Source: Asbonarchaeum sp964517675 (GTDB lineage: Archaea; Nanohalarchaeota; Nanosalinia; Nanosalinales; Nanoanaerosalinaceae). From it: DNA of 64,000 nt. The position numbers were made by a program, and so were the translations under genes. Below the pieces are notes generated by a model, which was not told where the DNA came from, made no database searches, and was given only the letters and a program-made list of their open reading frames with translations. The DNA lies in contig CAZFEL010000002.1 in NCBI GenBank assembly GCA_964517675.1, positions 124,001 through 188,000 of the forward strand. The letters are read 5' to 3'. Shown one piece after another: positions 25,022 to 32,920 of the stretch (positions are counted from its first letter, which is position 1; the number at the start of each line of letters is the position of its first letter).

Positions 25022-25461
25022 CAGAGACAGTCCGGGAGTACGTCCAGCAGATCGACCAGGCCGAGGACGTGGACCCTCTCGAGACCGATCCCGATAGCTC
25101 CACGGTCGATGCCGTCGCACAACAGGCATCCGAGGGCAGCGATGAACCGCGATGGCTCGAGATGCTCAAATCAGAGAGCCCCGCGGAAGATTACACCAGC
25201 GAGCGGTACATGACCCATGCCCTCAACTTCAATAACTCCGAGTGGATGGCACAGTTCATCAGAGGCGCCGAGGGCATGTTCGACGGCCTCAATTACGCGG
25301 TCCTCGACATGACGATCGGCCTGTTCCGCGGGCTGTGGAATCTGGCCTCGAAACAGCTAGACAGCGGCGACGACAGCACGGACCAGGGCGGCCAACAGAC
25401 CCAACAGCACGACCGAGGCAAGGTGCCGCCTCCCGATTTTCCAGGAGCTCCCGATGGCTAA
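25018..25461 (+). CDS. acidic viral protein with amphipathic helix
   Basis: 147 residues, very acidic, with one weakly hydrophobic segment (YAVLDMTIGLFRGLWNLA, about residues 97-114) that may touch a membrane. Overlaps the ATPase gene by 8 bp. Confidence 0.55.
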   Translation: MTETVREYVQQIDQAEDVDPLETDPDSSTVDAVAQQASEGSDEPRWLEMLKSESPAEDYTSERYMTHALNFNNSEWMAQFIRGAEGMFDGLNYAVLDMTIGLFRGLWNLASKQLDSGDDSTDQGGQQTQQHDRGKVPPPDFPGAPDG

Positions 25462-26119
25462 CGACATCAAGGCTCTCCTGCCGGACCTTCACAGCTTCAC
25501 GACCGGCACGACCGGTACAGGGAAAACGTTCCTGTCCGTCCAGCTTCACAAGGCATCAGAGGTCGCGAGCATCTTCTTTAACCCGCCTGACAGGTTCAGG
25601 CGGGACTACAGCATCCCCGGCCTCCGGGCGGACATGGACACCCCCAAGAAAGCACTCAAGAAGGCGCTGATGGACCGGCAGAACGTGGTGTACGAGCCGC
25701 ACCGTAAGAAATCTGTGGCGAAAAAGGAGCTCCGGGGGCTGTGGGAGCTGTGCCAGGAGGTACGGGGATCGAAAGGCGACAAGGTCCGCATCCACGTGGA
25801 CGAGGTCCAACGGTTCGCCCATCAGCGGTACGACGCGGGCGACGAGGACAACATTATCGTCCGTATGGCGGAAGAAGGACGCGGCAGCATCCGTCTCAAC
25901 GGCATCAGCCAGAAGCCGCAGAAGGTTGTGAACGAGGCACTGTCCGAGATGCATACTCACTACATCGGAGCCCTCGCAGACAGCAACAGGCAGTACATCA
26001 AGGCCATGGGGATGGATTGGGAGAAGATTAACTCTCTCACGGACAAAGAAAACTATATCTTCGTCAAGTACGATGTTCTGAACAGCAGCGTCGAGGAACA
26101 GTTCCGGGTCCGTGCCTGA
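25454..26119 (+). CDS. HerA/FtsK-type genome-packaging ATPase
   Basis: 221 residues. Walker A GTTGTGKT (residues about 17-24), Walker B RIHVDEVQ (about 113), and a ISQKPQKV motif (about 152) like the K-x-SQ sensor of A32/P9-type packaging ATPases. The small size and position before beta-rich proteins match ATPases of icosahedral membrane-containing archaeal viruses. A conjugation or plasmid NTPase is a less likely alternative. Confidence 0.7.
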   Translation: MANDIKALLPDLHSFTTGTTGTGKTFLSVQLHKASEVASIFFNPPDRFRRDYSIPGLRADMDTPKKALKKALMDRQNVVYEPHRKKSVAKKELRGLWELCQEVRGSKGDKVRIHVDEVQRFAHQRYDAGDEDNIIVRMAEEGRGSIRLNGISQKPQKVVNEALSEMHTHYIGALADSNRQYIKAMGMDWEKINSLTDKENYIFVKYDVLNSSVEEQFRVRA

Positions 26120-26187
26120 TCTGTTACGCTGTTACGGGGTATATACCCCCTGCTAGGGCACTGTACGGTATCAGGTGACACCACCAG
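26120..26187 (+). promoter_or_regulatory. probable promoter of the structural genes
   Basis: GGGGTATATACCCC (26137-26150) is a palindrome with a central TATA box, 38 bp before ATG 26188. Confidence 0.45.
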
Positions 26188-26406
26188 ATGGCAGACAAAG
26201 ACGACTACATGCCCCAGGTTCCAGGCGTGGGTAAGGTCGGCTCCATCGCTAAGGCGTTCGGAGTCGTTCTCGGCCTGTTCTTCCTCATCGGAGGCGGGTT
26301 CGTTGCCCGTATGCTCTGGAACAGGGTGACCAACAAGGTCGACCAGATGCAGCAGTCAAACAACGCAGCCGCAGGCGGATTCCAGATCATGGGGTCGCCG
26401 GCATGA
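26188..26406 (+). CDS. 72-residue one-helix membrane protein
   Basis: One Gly-rich membrane helix (about residues 24-42, VVLGLFFLIGGGFVARML). Typical of minor virion membrane proteins. Overlaps the next gene by 4 bp. Confidence 0.6.
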   Translation: MADKDDYMPQVPGVGKVGSIAKAFGVVLGLFFLIGGGFVARMLWNRVTNKVDQMQQSNNAAAGGFQIMGSPA

Positions 26407-26903
26407 CGCAGGTAGCTCCTAAGATCCAGGGATACAGCCGTCGTCCGACGAAGCTGGACCTGGATGACTTCACGGAGATTCTTGAGACCCGCGTCTCGCC
26501 CAGCGAGCCCGGCACACTTGTCGCGGCCGCTCCGATCCAGAAACAGTCCCAGTGGATTCTCGGTCGTGGGCTGGATGGGACCCAGGACGGTGCTGTGGGC
26601 CGCGTTCAGGGAGAAATCCAGGATACCGGCGGCACAGTCCATCGCTGCGATGTCGAGGTCGTCCTGCTAACACAGGGCAACAGCGAGGTCGACGGGGACT
26701 CAGTCCTCCGGGACTATGACACCGACGACATCCCGACCAACAATGACAGGACGAAGCGGTTCCCCAACCCGATCATCGACACGCAGCTGTACGCGTACCC
26801 GTACAAGTTCGGGCTGCGCCTTCGATCCCGGGATGGCTCCGCCTTCGAGGTCGACCTGGACCTTTCAACGCTCGAAATCGATGGATGGTACTACGAGAAG
26901 TAG
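26403..26903 (+). CDS. candidate small major capsid protein
   Basis: 166 residues, beta-rich, no membrane helix, no Cys except one. Follows the packaging ATPase and a membrane peptide and precedes a larger beta-rich protein, the arrangement of two single-barrel capsid proteins in Sphaerolipoviridae-like viruses (inference from size, composition and order, not from sequence match). Confidence 0.45.
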   Translation: MTQVAPKIQGYSRRPTKLDLDDFTEILETRVSPSEPGTLVAAAPIQKQSQWILGRGLDGTQDGAVGRVQGEIQDTGGTVHRCDVEVVLLTQGNSEVDGDSVLRDYDTDDIPTNNDRTKRFPNPIIDTQLYAYPYKFGLRLRSRDGSAFEVDLDLSTLEIDGWYYEK

Positions 26904-26942
26904 AGCCCGAGGGCTCTACTTCCACCATCCATCTCTTTTTTC
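26900..26942 (+). terminator. hairpin and T-run between capsid candidates
   Basis: AGAGCCCGAGGGCTCT forms a 7-bp stem at about 26902-26917; CTCTTTTTTCC follows at 26930-26942. Possible partial terminator setting the ratio of the two products. Confidence 0.4.
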
Positions 26943-26956
26943 CAGGGTGAGACACG

Positions 26957-27628
26957 ATGGGAGATCTCAAAGTACCGCCTCAAGAAGTTATCGAGGCCGT
27001 TGAACCCCGTCAGACACGACGTAAGTACGAGCTGTACCTCAAGGACGGTCAGCTCCGGGACGGGCACAGCCGTTCCCAGGCACAGACCGGCAAGCTCCTT
27101 GAACGCGAGGACCGCCTCACGGTCACGCTAGAGAAAGGTGACGGCCTGTATTTCTACAATCCGGACCCGAACGATACTGTCACGGTCGAGGTCGAGAAGA
27201 CCGGCCTGATCCATGTCTTCCAGACGAAGGCACGGCAGTTCATCACCTCGATCGGTGACCTGGAACAGATCGGAGGAGTCGCTCAGTCCGGTGTGGACAT
27301 GGCGAACCTCGCAAAAGAGGCAGTCCAGACCACGATCCGTGACAGGCTGACGACCATTAGAGACACCTCTACCAACGAAGATAGTGCTACAGCAGTCTCA
27401 GCGACGGATGACACGACCGGCTCCACGCTCCCCTCTACAGCCGTTCCTGCGGGCAAAGCGGTCCAGGTGAAGGCACCGAACAGCAATAGCTCGCCTGTGG
27501 ACCTGTTCGGGACGTACGCGCTCCGACCCGGCGAGGTTGGGCCCGCGTACAACGTCACAAACACCGACGCAATCCAGTTTACCGCCCGGAGCAGCGGCGA
27601 CGAGCTCCAGGCGACCGTGGAGCAGTGA
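26957..27628 (+). CDS. candidate large major capsid protein
   Basis: 223 residues. A beta-rich N-terminal region (residues about 20-95), a helical segment (about 100-140), a Thr/Ser linker and a second beta-rich part. No membrane helix. Its size is near that of the larger capsid proteins of halophilic icosahedral viruses; the assignment is contextual. Confidence 0.45.
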   Translation: MGDLKVPPQEVIEAVEPRQTRRKYELYLKDGQLRDGHSRSQAQTGKLLEREDRLTVTLEKGDGLYFYNPDPNDTVTVEVEKTGLIHVFQTKARQFITSIGDLEQIGGVAQSGVDMANLAKEAVQTTIRDRLTTIRDTSTNEDSATAVSATDDTTGSTLPSTAVPAGKAVQVKAPNSNSSPVDLFGTYALRPGEVGPAYNVTNTDAIQFTARSSGDELQATVEQ

Positions 27629-27634
27629 TACACA

Positions 27635-27952
27635 GTGGCATCAGGCGGTAGCAGCCCGCCCGCGTCCGAAGGTATCAGTGGCGAAACCGGGAACGAGCGC
27701 GTGGAGTACGGACACAAAAACGGAGGGGGCGTTGACAGAGGAGAACCAGTTTCATTCGATACCGCTTTCAGCAGCGAGCCTCGGATCTTTCTAAACCAAG
27801 AACAGCCCTCAAGCAACACGATATACAGGATATCATCCTGTATAGACCAAGAGTCCGCTTCGACAACGGGTTTCAACTACACAATATTTTCAGAAAGCGG
27901 AACACTGGTCACACAAACCCACATCCTTCACTGGATGGCAGTAGGTGAATAA
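27635..27952 (+). CDS. H-type-lectin-like protein (receptor-binding candidate)
   Basis: 105 residues from GTG 27635. After a Gly/Ser-rich leader, FDTAFSSEPRIFLN ... SASTTGFNYTIFSESG ... ILHWMAVGE follows the H-type lectin pattern (F-x3-F-x3-P-x-V ... T-x2-GF ... W-x-A-x-G). Such domains bind sugars; on a virion this suggests a spike tip that recognises the host glycan coat. Only 6 bp after the capsid candidate. Confidence 0.6.
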   Translation: MASGGSSPPASEGISGETGNERVEYGHKNGGGVDRGEPVSFDTAFSSEPRIFLNQEQPSSNTIYRISSCIDQESASTTGFNYTIFSESGTLVTQTHILHWMAVGE

Positions 27953-27956
27953 TAAT

Positions 27957-28502
27957 ATGACGGTGAAAAGCAAGAGAGGGAAAGGACTACAGAGGAGAGG
28001 CCGGACGCAGATAGATGCCGACCTCGTCATTGACAAGGCACCAAACGGCGGCACTGTCATCCGAATTAGTAGCGGCACGTTCATCGACGTGGACGGAACG
28101 AAGTACAGCGTTGAAGGAGCGGAGAAAGACATCGGCACATCGAGCAACGACCGGAAGATAGGGATATGGCTCCATCAGGCAGATGCCGACAACGCGCTGG
28201 AGGTTCACATTGGAGAACAGGCCCCAGGCAACATCGTCCAGCGGATTGTACCGTCTGGATGGTTCCAGGTCCCGGCCAACACTAGCGATCTCTCAACGGT
28301 CGATATGTACGCGTACGGCTGGATCGATGAGCATCCAGCGAACGTCATGGATCATGTCAGGAGCCAAGGCGGGGAGGCTGTCAATCACGCCGATCTCATG
28401 GCATTGAAACAAGATGGAGTCGAGCTGGAGCTGAAAAACGTGGGTAACGTCATCCAAAAGCCCTCAGCCGATTCTACAAGCCAACAGGTGAACGTAGTAT
28501 GA
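27957..28502 (+). CDS. beta-rich structural (spike/fibre) candidate
   Basis: 181 residues from ATG 27957, with AGGTGA about 9 bp upstream; GTG 27945 is an in-frame alternative. Basic N-terminus (KSKRGKGLQRRGR), then short beta repeats (GGTVIRISSGTFIDVDG). Resembles phage fibre-head sequences in style. Next gene overlaps by 4 bp. Confidence 0.5.
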   Translation: MTVKSKRGKGLQRRGRTQIDADLVIDKAPNGGTVIRISSGTFIDVDGTKYSVEGAEKDIGTSSNDRKIGIWLHQADADNALEVHIGEQAPGNIVQRIVPSGWFQVPANTSDLSTVDMYAYGWIDEHPANVMDHVRSQGGEAVNHADLMALKQDGVELELKNVGNVIQKPSADSTSQQVNVV

Positions 28503-29089
28503 ACATGACGCCTCGCTACCGGGAAATCAAACAGCGGCTCCAGCAGGGGAAAGAGGCCACGATCTCGAAAGGAATCCCGGTAGACGAAATCGATTGGGTC
28601 ATCAAAAAGCTCCGAAATGAGACCGAGATCAACGGCCAAATTGAAATCCAAGGCGTCGACATCGGAAAACTTCAAGAAGCACAAGGGCCAGGACGAATAC
28701 ACGTCATCGGAGGACAGATTGAATCCCCGATCGAGCGTGCTATCCTCGCAGCACGAGGAAGAAGTGAAACCATTTCTCCGGAGCTTCAGGAAGCTATAGG
28801 AGAGCAAGGAAGCGCCATCGGAGGCGGCGACAAAGTATCCAACCTCGATGAATCACTCGCCGTCCTTGGATCGCCTCAAGTCTCCATCGACCCCTCGACA
28901 GACCCATCCGCCCCCGCAACCACCCAGGGGTCGGCGGGGACATCCGGCCCGGAACCCACGTCCAGACAGGTCTCGTCCGATCTCCCGACCTCGATCGGCA
29001 AGATGGGCATGACTGCGGTCGGTCTCGTCGTCACAGCCGTCGTCGTGATCGGCGGCATCGTCTATACCATGCTCGGAGGTGATTCTTGA
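28499..29089 (+). CDS. C-terminally membrane-anchored virion protein
   Basis: 196 residues. Helical N-terminus, a Ser/Pro/Thr-rich stalk (about 125-165) and a C-terminal helix (MTAVGLVVTAVVVIGGIVY). A stalk-plus-anchor design fits a spike base or internal membrane protein. Confidence 0.6.
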   Translation: MNMTPRYREIKQRLQQGKEATISKGIPVDEIDWVIKKLRNETEINGQIEIQGVDIGKLQEAQGPGRIHVIGGQIESPIERAILAARGRSETISPELQEAIGEQGSAIGGGDKVSNLDESLAVLGSPQVSIDPSTDPSAPATTQGSAGTSGPEPTSRQVSSDLPTSIGKMGMTAVGLVVTAVVVIGGIVYTMLGGDS

Positions 29090-29703
29090 TGGTGCTCAGT
29101 GACGGCCTTACCACGAACCAGGATGATCAGATCTCGATGACCGGCGGCACCAACTTTGTCCAGGATGCGATCAGGGACGCGGGCGGGGCCGCGACCGTGG
29201 ACGATCTCGACAGCTCCCCGACGAGCTCGACGAGATCATCGTCTCCAGGACAGGTGTCCGGACTCACGGACTCGATGAAAAACCGGCTGGAGCAGTACGC
29301 ACAGGAGAAAGGGCTCAACCCGCCCAAGAACGCTGAGGACTACCAAATCTTGAAACAGCTGATGGAGGTCAACCAGGCTGAGGCATCCGGCGGCGGGTTC
29401 TCCGTGGAGGAACGGCTCCGGGCCACCAACGGACAGGACGCGATCGATCGAGCCGATCAGTTCGGTGACTTCCAGGACACGGCAATCGCGGACGACCAGG
29501 CCGTCACCGGATCAGGCTACGAAAACGTCACCAACCCCGCACAGGCCGCCATGAATAAGATCGGAGAGTTCGGCGGCAACCTGTTCAGCCTCCGCACCGC
29601 CCTCATCGCTGTCGCGGTCCCCATCGGCGCGATTATAGCAATCGTGGCCGTCCTCAAAACACTCAACACAGGCATCGAGGAGGTGATCGGTTCCGATGAG
29701 TGA
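29089..29703 (+). CDS. C-terminally membrane-anchored virion protein
   Basis: 204 residues from ATG 29089, with a strong GGAGGTGA 6 bp upstream. Middle region with a SAP-like look (MKNRLEQYAQEKGLNPPKNAEDYQ), then one membrane helix near the C-terminus (about 170-190). Overlaps the next gene by 8 bp. Confidence 0.6.
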   Translation: MVLSDGLTTNQDDQISMTGGTNFVQDAIRDAGGAATVDDLDSSPTSSTRSSSPGQVSGLTDSMKNRLEQYAQEKGLNPPKNAEDYQILKQLMEVNQAEASGGGFSVEERLRATNGQDAIDRADQFGDFQDTAIADDQAVTGSGYENVTNPAQAAMNKIGEFGGNLFSLRTALIAVAVPIGAIIAIVAVLKTLNTGIEEVIGSDE

Positions 29704-29902
29704 GGTACTCGGCCTGCTCGCCAGCATCTACGGCAGTCAGGGAGCGACCACGACCCTGATGTTGGTCTGTCTCGCCCTGGTGGCGGAGATACGTTTCAAT
29801 CTCTCCCGCCTCGACCAGCACCAGAAGCTGGACGAATGGACGTACACGCCCTACGCCACGCGGGCTATCAGGACTCTTACCGGCCGCAAAGCGGCCGCAT
29901 AA
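29696..29902 (+). CDS. 68-residue one-helix membrane protein
   Basis: Single hydrophobic segment (TTTLMLVCLALVAEI). Last rightward gene of the element. Confidence 0.55.
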   Translation: MSEVLGLLASIYGSQGATTTLMLVCLALVAEIRFNLSRLDQHQKLDEWTYTPYATRAIRTLTGRKAAA

Positions 29903-29983
29903 ACCTATACAGGGGTCGGCCACGCTCTTTCTACCGGGCTGGCCATGGGCCCGCACACCGGCCGACCCCCACCTGTTCCTCCC

Positions 29984-30956
29984 TCACACTTCTACCGGAT
30001 CGAGCTCGAGCTCGCCTACGGCCTCCTCGAGATCGGACTGTGCCAGGTTGATGTAGTACCGGGCAGTCTCCAGGGACCGCCACCCCATGAAGCTACAGAG
30101 CTGCGGGGCAGTGAGGCCCTGCTGTGCCAGAAAAGTGGCACGTCCCTGCCTGAACGCCTGCGGGTTCTGCTTGATTCTGGAGCTGACTGGTGCCTGATCG
30201 ACCGCTTTCCCTATCTGTTTGCGAGCTGACTTGTACCCAAGCTGACTCTCCCGATCATTCAGCAAGTGGAAGACATATTTTCTCCCCTTGTGCCGGTGGT
30301 CCTCATATTTCCACTTCCGGAGAGCTGACACGGATTCGTTCAGGGGTAGCGTCCGCTCACCGGTCTTCCCCTGGATGGTGGCCTCGCACCGATCCTCGAA
30401 GAACGCCAGCTGGTTCCACCGCAGATCCAGGACCTCCCCAATTCTGCCACCACTATCCCACAAGAACAGGACCAACGCGGTGTCCCTGACATTATTCGCG
30501 TTTGTGGCGACCTTCTCCACCCACGAAGGGTGGGGGAGTCGAGACGGATTGACCTCTGAACGCTCGCTCACCTTCACCTTGACGCTCATCCACTCGAGGA
30601 ACTCCGGTTTATCCTCTCCGGTCACGAACTGGTACAACTTCAGCAACGACATCTTATACTCCCGCCTCGTCCACGGGCTCATCTCGTACCCGACGATGCG
30701 AGACTTGTTGATCCGAGCCACCAGCTTCTTCAGCTGCCGCAGGTGGTCCTTCGGCTCATCCAGCGGCCACCCGACCTCATCCTGGAGGGCAAGCAAACTG
30801 TTCATATAACGGTTGATGCGCTCGATGGACAGCCCTTCGGCCTCCATCTCCTCCTTGAACTCGATAAGAAGGCCGATGTTGTGGTCCGTATGGTTTGAAT
30901 CCTCCACACGCTCCATCGTGCGGTAGAGCTTCGACTGACTGTTATAGATCGACATG
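29984..30956 (-). CDS. int: tyrosine recombinase (integrase)
   Basis: About 323 residues from ATG 30956 (GTG 30968 adds four). N-terminal SAM-like core-binding domain, then catalytic pattern: Arg in SGGRIGEVLDL, Lys in IQGKTGERTLPL, Arg in AFRQGRATFLA, Trp in MGWRSLETA and Tyr in ARYYINL. The usual His of the HxxR box is Gln (NPQAFR). Encoded next to the tRNA-His end, pointing away from it. Confidence 0.85.
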
Positions 30957-31470
30957 GGCTTGGTCACCAGCCGCTTACTGTAACCCCAACTTACATTAAA
31001 CGATCCGAGAATTGCCGGAACCCGCACCACCGTGGGGCAGATTCCGGAACCTCCATTTCACGTGGAGACTCAAGACGATCGCGGCTGACGTCACGATTCT
31101 TTATAAAGAATCGAGATCCAGGATCTCGAGGCCTCGTCGATCTAAGATCTTCAGCTCGTCATCCGGGAGGCCTGCCGCGAGCACCTTAATTTCTTGTGGA
31201 GAACGTCACCACTCAACAGTACACACGCCAGCTACCGGAAATTTACCGGAATAAGCAGGTTTTATATTGAAGGGTCTTACAGTAAACCACTACGGAAGTA
31301 AGAGGAAGAACACGAGTGGCCCCGAGGGTTGGGCTCGGAGGCCAGTAGAGGGTTATAAGACATTATTTATAAACCCTGTCCTGGCTCTCACCTGATTCTC
31401 GGACCACCGCCTACCGATCGGCAGTGAGTGACCAAGCCCATGCCGATCGTGAGCATGACTGTGATAGCCT
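30957..31470. promoter_or_regulatory. divergent control region between int and the attP-spanning gene
   Basis: About 514 bp without genes. Perfect palindrome GATTCTTTATAAAGAATC at 31095-31112, directly followed by CGAGATCC/GGATCTCG (31112-31128). TATA-like boxes: GTTTAATG on the minus strand (about 30992-31000) for int, and TTTATAAAC at about 31366-31374 for the rightward gene. CTTACNGTAA occurs at 30978 and 31271. Likely the lysis/lysogeny switch region. Confidence 0.55.
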
Positions 31471-31626
31471 ATGAGCGACACACAGACAACTCAGGCAGAC
31501 GGTGATCTATCGAGACAGGCTGATAAGCCTGGACTCGGCTCTTCAAACGCTGAAACCGAAAATCCTCCAAAGGGCGAGGGGCGGGATTCGAACCCGCGTC
31601 ACCGGAGCCACAGTCCAGCAGTATAA
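31471..31626 (+). pseudogene. 5' part of the attP-spanning viral gene
   Basis: ATG 31471 opens a frame (MSDTQTTQADGDLS...) that crosses the 29-bp core in phase and, in the integrated state, ends at a TAA inside the antisense of tRNA-His after 51 codons. In the excised circle it would continue into 21770-22122. Confidence 0.72.
31569..31597. repeat. attR, 29-bp core
   Basis: Identical to attL; overlaps bases of the tRNA-His T-arm and acceptor 3' strand, leaving the tRNA intact. Confidence 0.9.
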
Positions 31627-31646
31627 GCCAGCTAACCTACCCTCAC
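31573..31646 (-). tRNA. tRNA-His(GTG)
   Basis: Acceptor GTGAGGG/CCCTCGC, T-arm GCGGG-TTCGAAT-CCCGC, anticodon stem CTGGA/TCCGG with loop CTGTGGC, anticodon GTG. Discriminator C73 and an encoded G at -1 (31647), the tRNA-His identity pair. No intron. Target site of the provirus. Confidence 0.92.
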
Positions 31647-31761
31647 CACGAGTGGAGGAGGGGGGTCGAGGCTTTAAATATTACGGGTCGCTGCTGGTGG
31701 CTTGACCGCTGTCCTGTGGGCGGTAGCCCTAAAAGCCCGGCGGAGAAACACTGTGGTACGG

Positions 31762-32553
31762 ATGCGGATGCTGGATCGGGATGAACAGGAACGGCTGAAG
31801 GAGGTCCTGGCCCTCGATCCACCGGGTGAGGCCTCGATCTACGATGTTGTCGGGAGCATGGATACCCTGCTGGCGTTTTTCGAGGATACTGAGGGGTTCG
31901 GCTCCCTGGCACCGTTCCTGCGGGCGTACTACCGGGTGACCGAGGAGGTTGTCCGGCACCGGGTCGAGGATGAGGGCTTTTTCGATGATCCTGGTGCCCT
32001 GGAGCGGCTGGATGTGCGGTTCGCCAGGCTGTACTTCGAACCGCTGCGTGCGTACCTCTTCGAGGGCGAGAAACGGGAGCCGTGGCGGACGTATCTCTCG
32101 TACTGCGAGCGGGGGGACAGCAGGCCGGCCCTGGAGATGAGCCTTGGGATCAATGCCCACATCAACGCGGACCTGGTCCCGGTGCTGATCGAGGAGGGTT
32201 ACGATGAGTATGAGGATTACGAGCAGATCAACACGATCCTCTCATCGGTCTTCAAGGAGCTGCTGGAGTACTTGGCGTTCAGGAAGCACGATGCGATCGG
32301 CCTGGAAGCACTTATCATGCGGAAGACGGTCTCGAGGCTGTTCAGCAGGGCGATCGTGCGGTGGCGGGAGGAGGCATGGAGTCATGCGGTTGGTCGGGAC
32401 GCTTTCGACCCGATCCGGGCGGAGGTCCACACCGAGACCGAGCGCCTGGCAGCTGACCTGATCGATATCACGGAGCGGTTCTCCCTGCTGCATATCCCGC
32501 ACACGATCCACAGGATCGGTGATACGTCGGTGCGGCTGGATAGGTCTGTCTGA
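31762..32553 (+). CDS. DUF5995-like protein
   Basis: 263 residues from ATG 31762; a TATA-like CCCTAAAAG lies about 30 bp upstream. The block LEMSLGINAHINADL matches the family of mostly helical proteins annotated DUF5995, whose His/Asn/Asp may form a metal site. Function unknown. The open frame upstream to 31702 is probably not translated. Confidence 0.65.
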   Translation: MRMLDRDEQERLKEVLALDPPGEASIYDVVGSMDTLLAFFEDTEGFGSLAPFLRAYYRVTEEVVRHRVEDEGFFDDPGALERLDVRFARLYFEPLRAYLFEGEKREPWRTYLSYCERGDSRPALEMSLGINAHINADLVPVLIEEGYDEYEDYEQINTILSSVFKELLEYLAFRKHDAIGLEALIMRKTVSRLFSRAIVRWREEAWSHAVGRDAFDPIRAEVHTETERLAADLIDITERFSLLHIPHTIHRIGDTSVRLDRSV

Positions 32554-32659
32554 CGGGCAGGAGCGATGACCAAAGAAATTGCAGGGGGCCAGATCCGAAC
32601 GTCGAAAGCACGCTTTCTCATGTGTCGAATCTGGGTGGAAGCAGTGAACAACAGTGAAA

Positions 32660-32742
32660 TGCGGGGGGCCGGATTCGAACCGACGAACCCCTGCGGGAAC
32701 GGATCTTGAGTCCGTCGCCGTTGGCCGCTTGGCTACCCCCGC
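32660..32742 (-). tRNA. tRNA-Leu(CAA)
   Basis: Acceptor GCGGGGG/CCCCCGC, T-arm GTCGG-TTCGAAT-CCGGC, long variable arm (CCCGCAGGGG), anticodon stem ACGGA/TCCGT with loop CTCAAGA. No intron. Confidence 0.92.
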
Positions 32743-32869
32743 ACATCGCAGATGTGCTGGTCCTCGAAACTCCTGCGGAGTTTCTCAGCCCCCCAAACGT
32801 AGGCGAAGTTTGATCACGCAGGCCGGTTGCGGAGCAACCGACCACAGGGCATGCGGTCCTGGCGGACCG
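32741..32869. repeat. array of five hairpins upstream of tRNA-Leu(CAA)
   Basis: 32741-32757 (GCACATC stem, 3-nt loop), 32766-32784 (GAAACTCC, 3-nt loop), about 32794-32812 (CAAAC, longer loop), 32824-32840 (CGGTTGC, loop GGA) and 32854-32869 (CGGTCC, 4-nt loop). Stems are perfect in four of the five; sequences are unrelated. Confidence 0.75.
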
Positions 32870-32920
32870 TGTCACCTGTGGTATAGCTGGTGGTGAGAGG
32901 GATTTAAAGAAGGCGGGGCA

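Larger units (their letters stand above)
21741..31597. mobile_element. integrated provirus-like element in tRNA-His
   Basis: 9.8-kb element between two identical 29-bp repeats; the right repeat is the 3' end of the intact tRNA-His gene. Content: rightward operon of about 20 mostly small genes (zinc ribbons, winged helices, a HerA/FtsK-type packaging ATPase, beta-rich capsid candidates, one-helix membrane proteins, an H-type-lectin-like protein) and a leftward tyrosine integrase beside the right end. Layout suggests a tailless, membrane-containing virus of the two-capsid-protein kind, but very small. Confidence 0.85.

Noticed and set aside
21741..31597. Pleolipovirus assignment for the provirus
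   Set aside because: No large spike protein or rolling-circle replication protein; the packaging-type ATPase and non-membrane beta proteins fit a capsid-based virus better, though not proven.
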